From positions 620,001 to 684,000 of the forward strand of contig JAEQBH010001848.1 in assembly GCA_016808115.1 (NCBI GenBank): 64,000 bases of DNA. Direction: 5' to 3'. Numbering within the stretch: position 1 is the first letter of the stretch; each line of letters starts with the position of its first letter. The notes beneath the pieces were generated by a model. It saw only the letters and a program-made list of their open reading frames with translations, had not been told where the DNA came from and made no database searches. This DNA comes from Tetrastigma voinierianum (lineage: Eukaryota > Streptophyta > Magnoliopsida > Vitales > Vitaceae). Of the stretch, positions 54,978-64,000 are shown piece after piece. The position numbers and the translations under genes are program-made.

Positions 54978-55067
54978 TGACGTCATGATGACGTCATACT
55001 GACCCGATCCGGATGACGTCATGATGACGTCATACTGACCCGGCCTGATGACGTCATGCTGACGTCA
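54978..55067. promoter_or_regulatory. Six phased TGACGTCA palindromes in the leader of copia D
   Basis: Perfect TGACGTCA sites start at 54978, 54989, 55014, 55025, 55049 and 55060. They form three pairs with exactly 11 bp between site starts, and pairs 35-36 bp apart. TGACGTCA is the C-box/CRE palindrome bound by plant bZIP factors. The surrounding leader (54760-55150) is strongly GC-rich. A degenerate pair (GATGTCATGCTGACGCC) precedes it at 54883. Tandem duplication produced the array. Confidence 0.8.
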
Positions 55068-55879
55068 TCCGGACCGGATCCTGACCCGACCCGACTCGGA
55101 CCTGGGCTCGCACTCCGCGCTTCCGAACGGCCCGCGCGGCGCGTCCGACGTCCGCTTTGACGATCTGGTACCGACGCTACCAGATCGTAGATGCTCTACA
55201 TCGTAGTATACGATATACGTCAATCGTTACGTATCTCGAAAATACGTAAAGAAACTCTAAGTACGCCAGATTTTTAGGTATTGCGGTGTTTTCTGTATTT
55301 CTCTATGGTTTCCTGGAAATATGTATGATAGCTCACATGTATATCACTACATAAGGACTGTAGATCGCACCATTGTCCGTTAATGAATCGAAGACATATT
55401 AGCATGATATAATGTAAAAGACATAAGCCCCCCGGGTTTTGGCTGCCCCAGATTACATATATGATAAATGGAATGTGATACATATGGTTTATATCCCTCG
55501 TATGAGAGATTTTCATGATTCAATTGCTGTGACTGGCCTTAAAGCTGCACACTCGACCGGGAGCCTGGCAAATATCACCTATATTGCGTGGGATGTCTCC
55601 TATTTTATTGCGTGATCATACTCCCAAAGGAGGTGATCCTGTGTTAGTTTATGGAGGGATACATGTATAGCATGTGCTTGAGAAATGACTGATCTTAGTG
55701 GTTCATACACCCAAAGGTGGTGATTTCACGAAAAATTAGAATATGTTCTCATGGCCGCTGTCATGTGGAGAGTGTACAACTGCATGTCATATTTTCTGCC
55801 CAAAGGTGATTATATGATGATGTATGTAATTCTCTGTATAAGTATTCACATGATGTTGATTGTATTGTTTGTTTTGTTT

Positions 55880-56720
55880 TTCAGTCAATTTTTCTGTAAA
55901 CGGAAATTCCATTTCAATTGAGGTCCTTACTGGATTGAACTTTAAGAAATGGAAAGAGGATTTTCTATTTGGAATGGAGCTGGCGGATGTTCACATTGCT
56001 CTTACAAAGGATAAGTTTCCAAGCAGATATCACAAGCCACCGCATTGAAGCCGAGAAAACTGACCATGCTACCTGAAAGGAGCAATCGGATTTGCTTATT
56101 GACAATGAAGAAATCCATCAAGAACACTTAAAAAGTGGTTTACCAGTTGACTGTACTGCTAAGGAAATGATGGCATCCATAGAGGCTAGAAATCGAATTT
56201 CATCTAATGCTGAGGTTGGAACACTTCTTCAAAAGCTCTTCAACATGAAGTATGATGGTATCACAAGGTTGGGATTATGTCCTCGAGGATGGTAGACCTA
56301 AAGACGGCTTTCAAAGCTCTTAATGTTACCATTCCCGATGCTTGCATTACATCAAGCCCTAAACACCCTTCCACCTGATTTTGGGATTATAAAGACAAAT
56401 TACATTCCCAAGATGAGACTTGGTCAGTAAATGACTTGATAGCAAGGGTGGTGGCAGAAGAAGAGAAACTTAAGAAGGAGAAAGAGCATCCGCCTTATAT
56501 GCTTCTAGTTCCCAGCTAAAAGAAAAATAAGTAAGTTCAAAAAATCGTACCTATAAAGGTACTCATGAAATCCACCGGGTCGTACCGACAATATGGGTCC
56601 AAAGAAGACATTCTTGAAAAGGATGGTGATCACGCTTTCAGAAGAAGAAAGGTCATACGGCGGCGAATGCAAAATTTAAAGTTTCTTGACGTCTAAATGC
56701 GGGCTTACAGTAATGATTCT
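55880..56720 (+). pseudogene. Gag of copia D
   Basis: The + frame reads VLTGLNFKKWKEDFLFGMEL and ADVHIALTKDKFPSR near 55920-56030, then MVDLKTAFKALNVTIP and VNDLIARVVAEEEKLKKEKE (56290-56490). This is the UBN2-type copia gag. The CCHC knuckle cannot be read; a basic stretch at 56640-56700 marks its place. Confidence 0.8.
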
Positions 56721-58330
56721 TAACACTTGTTTGTGAATCCAACTCATCAAAAGCACCATCCAGCTCTTGGTGGCTCAATATAATCTAATCATGTTGCGCT
56801 TACTATACAGGGATTCATAAACCGGAGGAAGCCAAATCAGGATGAATCAAAACTCACTGTGGGAAACAACGAAGAAAGCTGATGTTATGTTTGTGGGAGA
56901 TGTAATCTTGATTCTAGACTCGGGTTTTAGATTAATGTCGAAAGACACTTTACGACTTCATTTAAACGAACTTAGTTCGTGATCGTGGTTCGGACATGTG
57001 ATGACTACTCTTTGAAATCAAGAATGTTATTTCTTCTGCTTCTTTAATTCAAATAAGGTCATGATGCTATATCCAACGGATTGTACAGATTGTGGTTTAT
57101 CTCCAATGACATATACGCCGCTTGTAATGGAATGGGGGTGTTGTTTCTAAGAGACCATTACCTAAGGAACAATTTATGTACCAGAAGATAAACGGCTCGG
57201 GCCATATCTCAAGTGATATAAGAGAAAGGTTGATAAAGACTAACATTCGCCTTTACCTTAAAAAATGACTTAGAGATATGCGAGACCGTTGTAGAGGTAA
57301 ATGACCAAGATAAGAAAGAAAACTCGCAACCGTTCCTGACTGCTCGATGCCATTCACACCGATATAAGCGGGACCTTAGAGACTAAGAACCTTGTGTAGA
57401 AATTTTATTTCTTCACATTTATCATTGACTATTCTCGATATGGTTATTATTTGTGCTTGATTAAAAGAAGGTTATTGAGCCCTTGACAAGTTCAAGATTT
57501 TTCGAATCGAAGCCTAGAAACAAATTTGGGAAAAGTCATAAAGGTCGTTAGATCCTGACTGAGTGGAGAGTATTATGGCAAGCATGGCGATGCCTGATAC
57601 CTTAAGGCCATTCGCCAAATACTTAGAGGGATTCGGGATAGTGGCACAGCTTTACTATGCCCGGGAGTCCCGAAAGAAATGGTGTGAATAAAGGCGCAAT
57701 CGCACTCTATGGAAATGGTATATATGGATTAGTGGGACAAATTTACTCCGGTTTTCCTGTGGGGTGAAGCTTTGAAAACAAATTTTGTACATTCTAATCG
57801 TGTACCCACAAAAGTCGCTCCATCAATTTTCGGAAGTTATGGACTGAAATAAGTAAGCCCAGCTTAAACCATCTCTAAGGGTTCGGGGATGTCCCGTAGA
57901 AGTGAAGTCAGAGTAACTTAACATTAAGTAAGTTGACCCGTAATCACGGTTACTTTGTATCTTACCCTAACATTCGAAGGGATATTTCCGCTCTATAATC
58001 CCAATGGAGGCAATAAGGATTGTGGAATCATTGCATGTGCCAAGTTTTTTGAGTTTACGTGGCCAAGAAAGTAGCTACCACAGATCATTGAGGCTAATAG
58101 TACGGGGTGGGTAATATGGCATTTTATCTCCTCCCCATACGTATAATTATGTGAACTCCTCACACACCATATCAACCCGGGCTGAGACCTCGTGATCCCT
58201 GTCGTGACAGCTCCTAATGAAGTTCATCAAGGCTCTCAGGTGCAAGATGTGGCTATTACTACTCCAGTAAGGAGATCCACTAGGGAGAGACGATCAGCTA
58301 TACCACCGAACTATTTAGTCTATATAGGAG
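56721..58330 (+). pseudogene. Protease and integrase of copia D
   Basis: FVGDVILILDSGFRLMSKDT near 56890-56950 is the protease box with DSG. Integrase wording follows in pieces: DMRDRCRGK (57280), KPRNKFGKSHKGR (57510), PGSPERNGVNKGA (57660-57700), HKSRSINFRKLWTE near 57810, and an acidic linker near 58210-58340. Frame changes every 50-100 bp. Confidence 0.7.
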
Positions 58331-59170
58331 AGCAAGACTATGATATCGGTTCCCGATCGATTCAATAACTTATGCGGAAGTCGTTTATCCTCACCAAACT
58401 GGGTTGGATGCAATGAGATATACCAACTATGAGGCATAATGGAGTTTGGGAACTAGTTGAATTACCTGAAGGTCATAGACCCATTGGCTGCAAATGGGTG
58501 TATAAGACTAAAAGGGACCCTAAAGGAAAGATTGAGAAGTTTAAAGCCAAATAGCCAAAGGTTTCACTCGAGAGTATGAGTGTGTGACTATGAAGCAACC
58601 TTTTCTCCTGGGCCTCTTCAGAAGATTCTTCAGAGTGATCATGGCATTAGTTGCTCATTTCTCGAGCACTGAATTACACCCTACTTGGATGTTAAAACCG
58701 TTTTCTCAATGGAGACCTGAATGGTTAGTCTATATGATGCAACCCGGTTTGTGACAAATGATTCAAATACTTGTATGTAGACTCGAAAAAGTCTATTTAT
58801 GGTCTCAAGCAAGCTTCTCAGGACAATGGTACTTAAAGTTTCATAGTGTTTATTTCATATGGTTTTGCTGAGAACAAAGTGATCAATGTATATACTCGTA
58901 AGGTCAAGTGGGAGGAAATTCATTTTCCTAATACTCTTATGTAGATGATATCCGCCAGTAAGTTGTTTAATTTCGCTTATCGTACGCAGACAGTTTGGAC
59001 AATATTAAAGAACTTTGATACGAAGGACCTTGGTGAGGCGTCTGTCTCCGGCATCGAGGATTCACAGGAATCGCTCGCGACTATCAGTTTATCTCGTGAG
59101 CGTATATGTTGATCGTGATTTGTAAAGATTCACGCACAATGTAAGCCGTGAATTTGCCCGCCCGTAAAGG
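58331..59170 (+). pseudogene. Reverse transcriptase of copia D
   Basis: HNGVWELVELPEGHRPIGCK, WVYKTKRDPKGKIEKFKAK (58435-58550) and KKSIYGLKQASQ (58785-58820) are RT landmarks. SYVDDI is encoded at 58935-58952, with YVDD intact at 58938-58949. Confidence 0.85.
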
Positions 59171-59840
59171 TGATAAGTCGAGTCCGCTACAATGTCCTCA
59201 TTTAGATATCGAGAAAGCTCCAAACGAAGAATGTACCTTATGCTAGTGCACTGGGAGTATTATGTATGCCTGGCATGTACCAGCCGAGCATTGCTCAGAA
59301 TGCGACTTGCAAGAGATATCATCAAATCCAGACATGATCATCAAGGCGCTAAGAAGGTTATGAGGTACTTAAAGAGGACAAAAAGACTATATGCTGATTT
59401 ACAGCATGTTCAGACCTAGTTGGTATTCGATTCGACTTTATTACCGTCAGATGGAAAGAAGTCAACAAACAGTTACACTCCTTTTAAGTTAGCAGGAGGT
59501 GCAAGATCATGAAAAGTGAGAAATCAGAATCAAGATCCTCTACCATGCAAGCGGAGTTTGTAGCATGCTTTTCAAATCTAATACTGCAATTTGGCCCGAA
59601 ACCTCATTAAGGAGTTAACCGTATTTTGATTTTGTGGATAAAGCCCATATGCTTGTATTGTGACAATAACTCGCAGCGGTTGTTTATTAACAACAACAGA
59701 GGGTCTCAAGTGTCTCAAGGCTGCTGAGGTCAAGTACTGACTATAAAGGAAAAGTTCAAACCGTGATATCGGCGGTTGGGAACACATTTCCAACAGATGA
59801 TATGGATTGCATCCGCTTGAATTAAAGGCCTTCGCCTTGT
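59171..59840 (+). pseudogene. RNase H of copia D
   Basis: YASALGVLCMPGMYQPSIAQ (59240-59300) is the RT/RNase H tether in broken form. STMQAEFVACFSN (59540-59580) carries the RNase H glutamate. ICLYCDNNSQRLFINN (59650-59695) carries the catalytic DN motif. Confidence 0.85.
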
Positions 59841-60483
59841 GTATTTGATCGACATGTCAGCTAATATGCTTAGGATTATCAAGGGATACCAGAATTAGTG
59901 GGTTTATAAGTTTTATGTTGCCTCTTATGTAGTTTGAATCCGATTTCATTACATTTTGTAATATTTGAATTGTATCAACTCTTTGTATCTAATAAGGTAT
60001 TTGTGAATGTAGATTTACTGTTGAACACATATAATTGCTGAAAACTGAGGTATCGTAAAACTCGAAAGTACGTGCTATGGCATTCTTGGCATTAGCCTCA
60101 ATAATATGTCTTGTTATTATTATAAAGCAAAGTTACCTATCAAGGTAATACATATACAGTTCAGTTTTGAACCATGATGGATATTCTCCCGTGACACACT
60201 AGGTTTCGTGGACACTTAAGGAGAGAATTTGACTAACAAATGGATAAATACATAAAGTATCACTCATTATGAGGTATTGTCCATTTAACACACTACCATA
60301 TTGAATCCATATCAGTAAAGTTGAAAGCACTTGTGACCATGGAAGGGTCTGCGTGAGTACATGCAATTACCGCCATGATTCAATGTTCGAGACTTTATGG
60401 GATGGGATTGACTATTAAGAATAACTTAGACCAATATATGGTGCGCATACGCTAAGTTTCAATTAATATCGCCTGCTGGAGAA
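59841..60483 (+). other. 3' UTR and polypurine tract of copia D
   Basis: Non-coding, about 640 bp, ending GCTGGAGAA next to the LTR at 60484. No gene seen. Confidence 0.7.
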
Positions 60484-60924
60484 TGTAAGATTTTCTTACG
60501 CGGGCTTTATTAAATTGAAATGAACCGACTAATTTGGTCTAATAAAGTGATATGTGGATTCTTAATTAGTTTAATGGGTCATAGGTGGGTCGAGTACACG
60601 GCCCACTGTGAATGAGGGCCTGTATCGGAACTTCATAAATATAAAGCTCAAGTCCCTCCCTAACCCTAAGGATGATATATTTTTTACTCACATACAAAGA
60701 TTCGTAGAGAAAGATTTTCTAACTCAGAGTGGCAATTTCATTGTTTATGGTCATAAACTGGGATAAGGGAGAAGATCTTGAGATCAGAGTCTTTGCGCAT
60801 CTACACCGATTCCGCATCAAGCAACCATGGATTCCAAATCAGGTATGCTATTTTCAGATTCTCTCTATTATTATGTTTTGTATTCTAATTATGGTGATCT
60901 AGGAAGAATTTCACGTGTCCTACA
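60484..60924 (+). repeat. 3' LTR of copia D
   Basis: TGTAAGATTTTCTTACG to GTGTCCTACA, with TATA sequence CATAAATATAAAG near 60634. Partner of 54109-54550. Confidence 0.93.
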
Positions 60925-61895
60925 AAAACAAGTAGCCATGTTATGACCATTCATATCACAATGATCACATTTCAAAGTCTCTTTTTCCTTTTTAAAATCA
61001 TCTGGTCATTTGAAGTTGGCACGTCCACCAAATCCTCCTCTTAATCCATCAAATTCATTCATGTTCCCTCTTCCTTGCCGAAAACTAGCTCTTCCACTGT
61101 ATAAGTAATTTTCTGGATTGTTATGAGACTTGATTAACAAAGCCAACATTTCATTATTGTCTAAGCGTGGCATCTGAGTAGACCTCTGTTTCTCCACCTT
61201 AAGAATCAATGAAAAAACCTTGATGACCGTAGGCAAAGGCTCCATTAGTAAGATCTGATCCTTTGAACCATAAGGAATTGCATCACCTTAAAAGATTCCA
61301 TCATTTCTGATATGGATTTTGCAGCTCCACAATCATAAGTCGGTAGAGGTTCAAGGCAGTTAAGCTCATCCCATAATTTCTTAATTTTGGAATAATATTG
61401 AGTTACTGACAGGCCTCCTTGAATTGTAATAACGATTTCTCTATGAATTTGACAGATCAATGGAGCGTTACTTTTACCATACCTGTCTTCCACCTCATTC
61501 CATAGAGCCTTTGCTGAGTCCACGTAAATAAAGGATTCTACTATCTCCTTTGTGCTTTGACATGGATTTTAAGATCCATGATAGCACCATATACAATCAA
61601 CCTTTTTCCTGAGAGAATATTTCTGCGACTCAAGCGAAGGTGCTTCACAAGTTCCGTCAACAAAACCTAGCTTTGTTTTTCCTCCGAGGGAGATTTTCAT
61701 CTATCTACTCCATGGAAGAAAGTTGTTGCCGGTCAATGGAGCCGAAACGAGCGTCATTCCGGGATGATTTGAGTTCTGCAGTTGCATTGCTTCACTGTTT
61801 TGAAATGGCGATGAAGTCTCTTCTCTGCTATCTCCATTATTTCCTATGGTTAAGCGATTAGATCTGGATACCTGCTGTCGAGGCGCCATCTTCAT
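60925..61895 (-). pseudogene. Gag N-terminal part and zinc knuckle of copia A
   Basis: The start at 61895 reads MKMAPRQQVSRSNRLTIG and then LVSAPLTGNNFLPWSR. 61245-61523 reads SAKALWNEVEDRYGKSNAPL and SVTQYYSKIKKLWDELNCLE (UBN2 gag). 61006-61245 is glycine/arginine-rich. A CX2CX4HX4C knuckle is encoded at 60928-60968, with its last cysteine codon overlapping the copia D target duplication. Two or three frameshifts. Confidence 0.88.
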
Positions 61896-61992
61896 TCATA
61901 AATATTTCATCTATTTTGAGTTTCTTCACCTTGTTTGGTTTAAGAGAAAAGGTGGGAAAAAGGAAAAGAAAACTTCCTCAAATTCATTTCCC

Positions 61993-62004
61993 GCTCTGAT
62001 ACCA
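61993..62004 (-). other. Primer-binding site of copia A
   Basis: The minus strand reads TGGTATCAGAGC exactly, the canonical copia primer site, directly next to the LTR. Confidence 0.92.
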
Positions 62005-62182
62005 TGAGTAAATGGGTTCTAGAAGCCACCTTTTTTTATATTATAGTCTGTGATTACACAAAGAAAAAAGCAATGTCTGACTTATATACAACGCAAACAG
62101 AAAACACGTGATATACAGAATGCATGACATGCAGAAGCTAACACAAAAAAGGAGAAAACGCGTGGTATGTTGTAATTCTTCA
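62005..62182 (-). repeat. 5' LTR of copia A
   Basis: 178 bp; minus-strand start TGAAGAATTACAACAT at 62182 and end TTTACTCA at 62005. Partner of 42628-42762. Confidence 0.9.
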
Positions 62183-62187
62183 ATGTG

Positions 62188-62250
62188 TTCTCCATGCATG
62201 TTTTTTAGAGCAAGAAAATAATGAGAACCAAACGTGTATAATCAAACGGG
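62188..62250. repeat. MITE-like sequence, right half
   Basis: Resumes after the ATGTG duplication. It contains GAGAACCAAACGTG and ends near AATCAAACGGGCT, typical of the outer end of the MITE family seen at 39678. Confidence 0.5.
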
Positions 62251-63125
62251 CTCTAATTTTCATTTACATGTTGAGTTAAAAAAGCACCTTGATGTAGCCA
62301 GCTAACTTATATATTTATATCATTGTTGTAATAATCAGCTTCTTTAATGACATATTTAATTAGATTAGTATATCGAAATTGATAATAATCCGCTCAAAAA
62401 CCTGTAAGGAGTTTGGACCCGGTTTTTATAAAATTATTCTCGTGATAGACCTTCATGAACGACCTGATGCACAAGGTTTTAGATGTTCATTGCAAATACA
62501 AATAAACAATAAGATGTTTGTTTAGGGTTTCTGAAATTGTTTTTTTTTATTCTGAAAAATAAATGAGAATACAAGAAAAACATATGATGTAATCTAAAAA
62601 GTCCAAGACTCTCCCAACTGATAACCAGTAAAGCCCTGGCTTCTGGCAAAATTATCTCCTCGATCATCTCCCCAAGATTCGCTCTTCTCAAATCATCTCA
62701 TCCCCACTCCTTTCCATAAACAACACATGAAAAATCTCTCTATCTCCTTTTTAAAGATAAGCTGCTAAAATGATGGAGGACATAGAATCTGCAAAGCCCC
62801 CTAAGCTGGCAAGTACTTTATGCAGAGCTTTGGATTTCCACCATCGTTTTTTTATTTTTTATCATCTTCAAGGGGAATGGCATTCATTCCCTTTTTTAGA
62901 GCCTTCCTCTTGGTCTACCACTTGTCTTCCCATGAGCAAAAAGGGGCAGATGGGAGTTCTTGAGTCCTCATGCTGTACTCGACTGCTTTGAGAGCAAGGA
63001 CCTACTAGTGAGGTCATCAATGCGATGGTGTCATATCATAAGTCATGTCAACGATCTCTAGGCTTGTCATACGATGGTGAGGAGCCAGCTATTCGGCTTG
63101 GATAGCTTATGGGCTATCACAATTC
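62251..63125. other. AT-rich intergenic DNA, no gene recognised
   Basis: A short + ORF at 62770-62991 (MMEDIESAKPPKLASTLCRA at its start) has no family signature and no clear neighbours. I would not call it a gene without transcript evidence. Confidence 0.4.
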
Positions 63126-63285
63126 CTAGATTCTTTCTCTTTAAAAAAACATAAAAAAGCCCGTAAAATGCTAAATTTTAAAAACAAACAAAGTTTTCAA
63201 AAAACACTATTTTAATGTTATTTGTATTTCAAAAATTATACTCAACGATAATTTAAAAGAATATGAACCAAATAACCCAATGTTT
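63126..63285. repeat. MITE remnant
   Basis: TTTTCAAAAAACACTATTTT and the end ATGAACCAAATAACCC match the terminal wording of the 39678 family. Confidence 0.45.
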
Positions 63286-64000
63286 AAATTTATTTTTATT
63301 TTCTTTCTCTTTTCTAAAATTTCCCTCATAGGAAGCAACATAATCTTAAAATTTTACTCCAACGTAATGGTAATAGCACAAATACATAGTACCGGGCTTC
63401 CTCTTTATGATGTCTTTACCACTAAAATCTACTTATAATAGTCTCTCCTTTTTTGGTTTCTTTTTATTATATTGAAACATTGTATTTTAAATATAAGAAT
63501 AATATGGAACTGTTAAAGGTCTCTTTCATTCCTCGCATTTGTTGTAGCAGCTGATATTAAGTTCTTACTTTCCCTGCAAGCAGCTCTAACTGGACATATA
63601 CTACATGCCCTCGTAAGAGATGTCCATCTTTATTTATAAGCTTAATAACTTTTAAAAATCATTCGAAACTCAAAAAAAAAAAAATTTATATTATGACTAA
63701 GATTCTATGAATAATAAACATAATTAATATTTAATTTTTCTTAAATATTTTAAAATTTATCATTCTAATTAATTAATTATAGACATTAAAAATTTATAAT
63801 ACTATATCCATAAGAAAATACTAAAATATATGCATTTAATAAAAATTTGGCTCATTTATACCTTAAATAATAATCTTTATTTGTTTTTAAATTCATCTAA
63901 TATAAAATATTATTAACAATTATTAAATTTTATATATTGCTGCTCAAAAATATATCAATTATACTTTTATAAGATAAACAATATCCATAATATTTATATT
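63286..64000. other. AT-rich DNA to the window end
   Basis: Nothing recognisable. The last 350 bp are almost wholly A/T with ATTAATTAATTA palindromes, as in scaffold-attachment or unselected intergenic DNA. Confidence 0.5.

Larger units (their letters stand above)
54109..60924 (+). mobile_element. Ty1/copia element D, inserted in copia A gag
   Basis: LTRs 54109-54550 and 60484-60924 (442 and 441 bp) have a perfect 5-bp duplication AAAAC (54104-54108 and 60925-60929). The primer site TGGTATCGTGAGCC is at 54555, and a PPT-like GCTGGAGAA precedes the right LTR. A long ~1.3-kb leader is followed by gag, protease, integrase, RT and RNase H on the + strand. Coding is riddled with stops and indels. 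The insertion point is right after the zinc knuckle of copia A gag. Confidence 0.94.
42628..62182 (-). mobile_element. Ty1/copia element A, host of a four-insertion nest
   Basis: Short LTRs (42628-42762 and 62005-62182) are flanked by a perfect 5-bp duplication ATGTG (42623-42627 and 62183-62187). The primer site is at 61993-62004 and the purine tract at 42763-42785. Coding pieces in minus order are gag N-terminus (61895-60930), zinc knuckle and protease region (54103-53580), pre-integrase and integrase (53570-52876), RNase H (51966-51867) and RNase H end (43092-42766). Copia D, a + strand LTR element, and copia B (which holds a CACTA element) interrupt it. RT is missing. Confidence 0.92.

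Noticed and set aside
62770..62991. Small host gene
   Set aside because: Starts with a plausible ATG, but has no family signature, unclear codon use, and no visible exon or promoter partner.

Overview
This window is nuclear DNA of a flowering plant, most likely a woody eudicot or magnoliid with a repeat-rich genome. The only intact host gene I can support is a kiwellin (ripening-related defence protein) on the + strand at 41738-42394, with its own TATA-like box and poly(A) signals. Nearly everything else is transposable elements in various states of decay. I see no bacterial, viral or organellar operon, no CRISPR, no rRNA and no convincing tRNA gene.

Layout. 1-7880: Ty3/gypsy element of Tat type, minus strand (LTR 7224-7880, gag, protease, RT, RNase H, integrase ending at 1908). 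Its 3' untranslated part holds an array of ~65-bp tandem repeats (about 715-1825) and an ORF antisense to pol (148-573 +). 7881-11740: SINE-like sequences, a minisatellite, a GAAGAAA microsatellite and unassigned DNA. 11741-21652: degenerate Ty1/copia element X, minus strand, with two ~1.3-kb LTRs; it is broken by an inverted piece of its own family (15670-17390), itself broken by an unclassified 1.2-kb insert. 22450-26610: degenerate copia element Y, minus strand, with a 190-bp tandem duplication in RT. 26940-29850: SINE-like sequence, homopolymer-rich DNA and an LTR-like segment with a 190-bp tandem repeat. 30300-39600: second Tat-type element, minus strand, with the same plan as the first: an antisense ORF (30328-32706 +) and a different ~65-bp tandem array (about 32990-33870). 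39675-41425: MITE cluster and AT-rich hairpin-forming repeats. 41660-42500: kiwellin gene.

42503-62245 is a nest of transposons starting about 110 bp downstream of the kiwellin stop. A MITE-like sequence was split by copia A (42628-62182, target duplication ATGTG). Copia A's RNase H is split by copia B (43093-51866). Copia B's RT is split by a CACTA transposon (44004-48073, target duplication AAA). Copia A's gag is split by copia D (54109-60924, target duplication AAAAC). A truncated + strand LTR element (about 51967-52875) replaced part of copia A's RT/integrase region. The CACTA element has no visible transposase. It carries a ~750-bp near-perfect foldback and a short carboxylesterase-like fragment. 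Copia D has six TGACGTCA palindromes in its leader, in three pairs spaced exactly 11 bp.

The strongest candidates for something new are: the repeated architecture of pol, 3' tandem array and antisense ORF in two unrelated-looking Tat elements; the long foldback inside the CACTA element; and the phased bZIP-site array in copia D. All family assignments come from reading motifs by eye; no alignment or database search was run.
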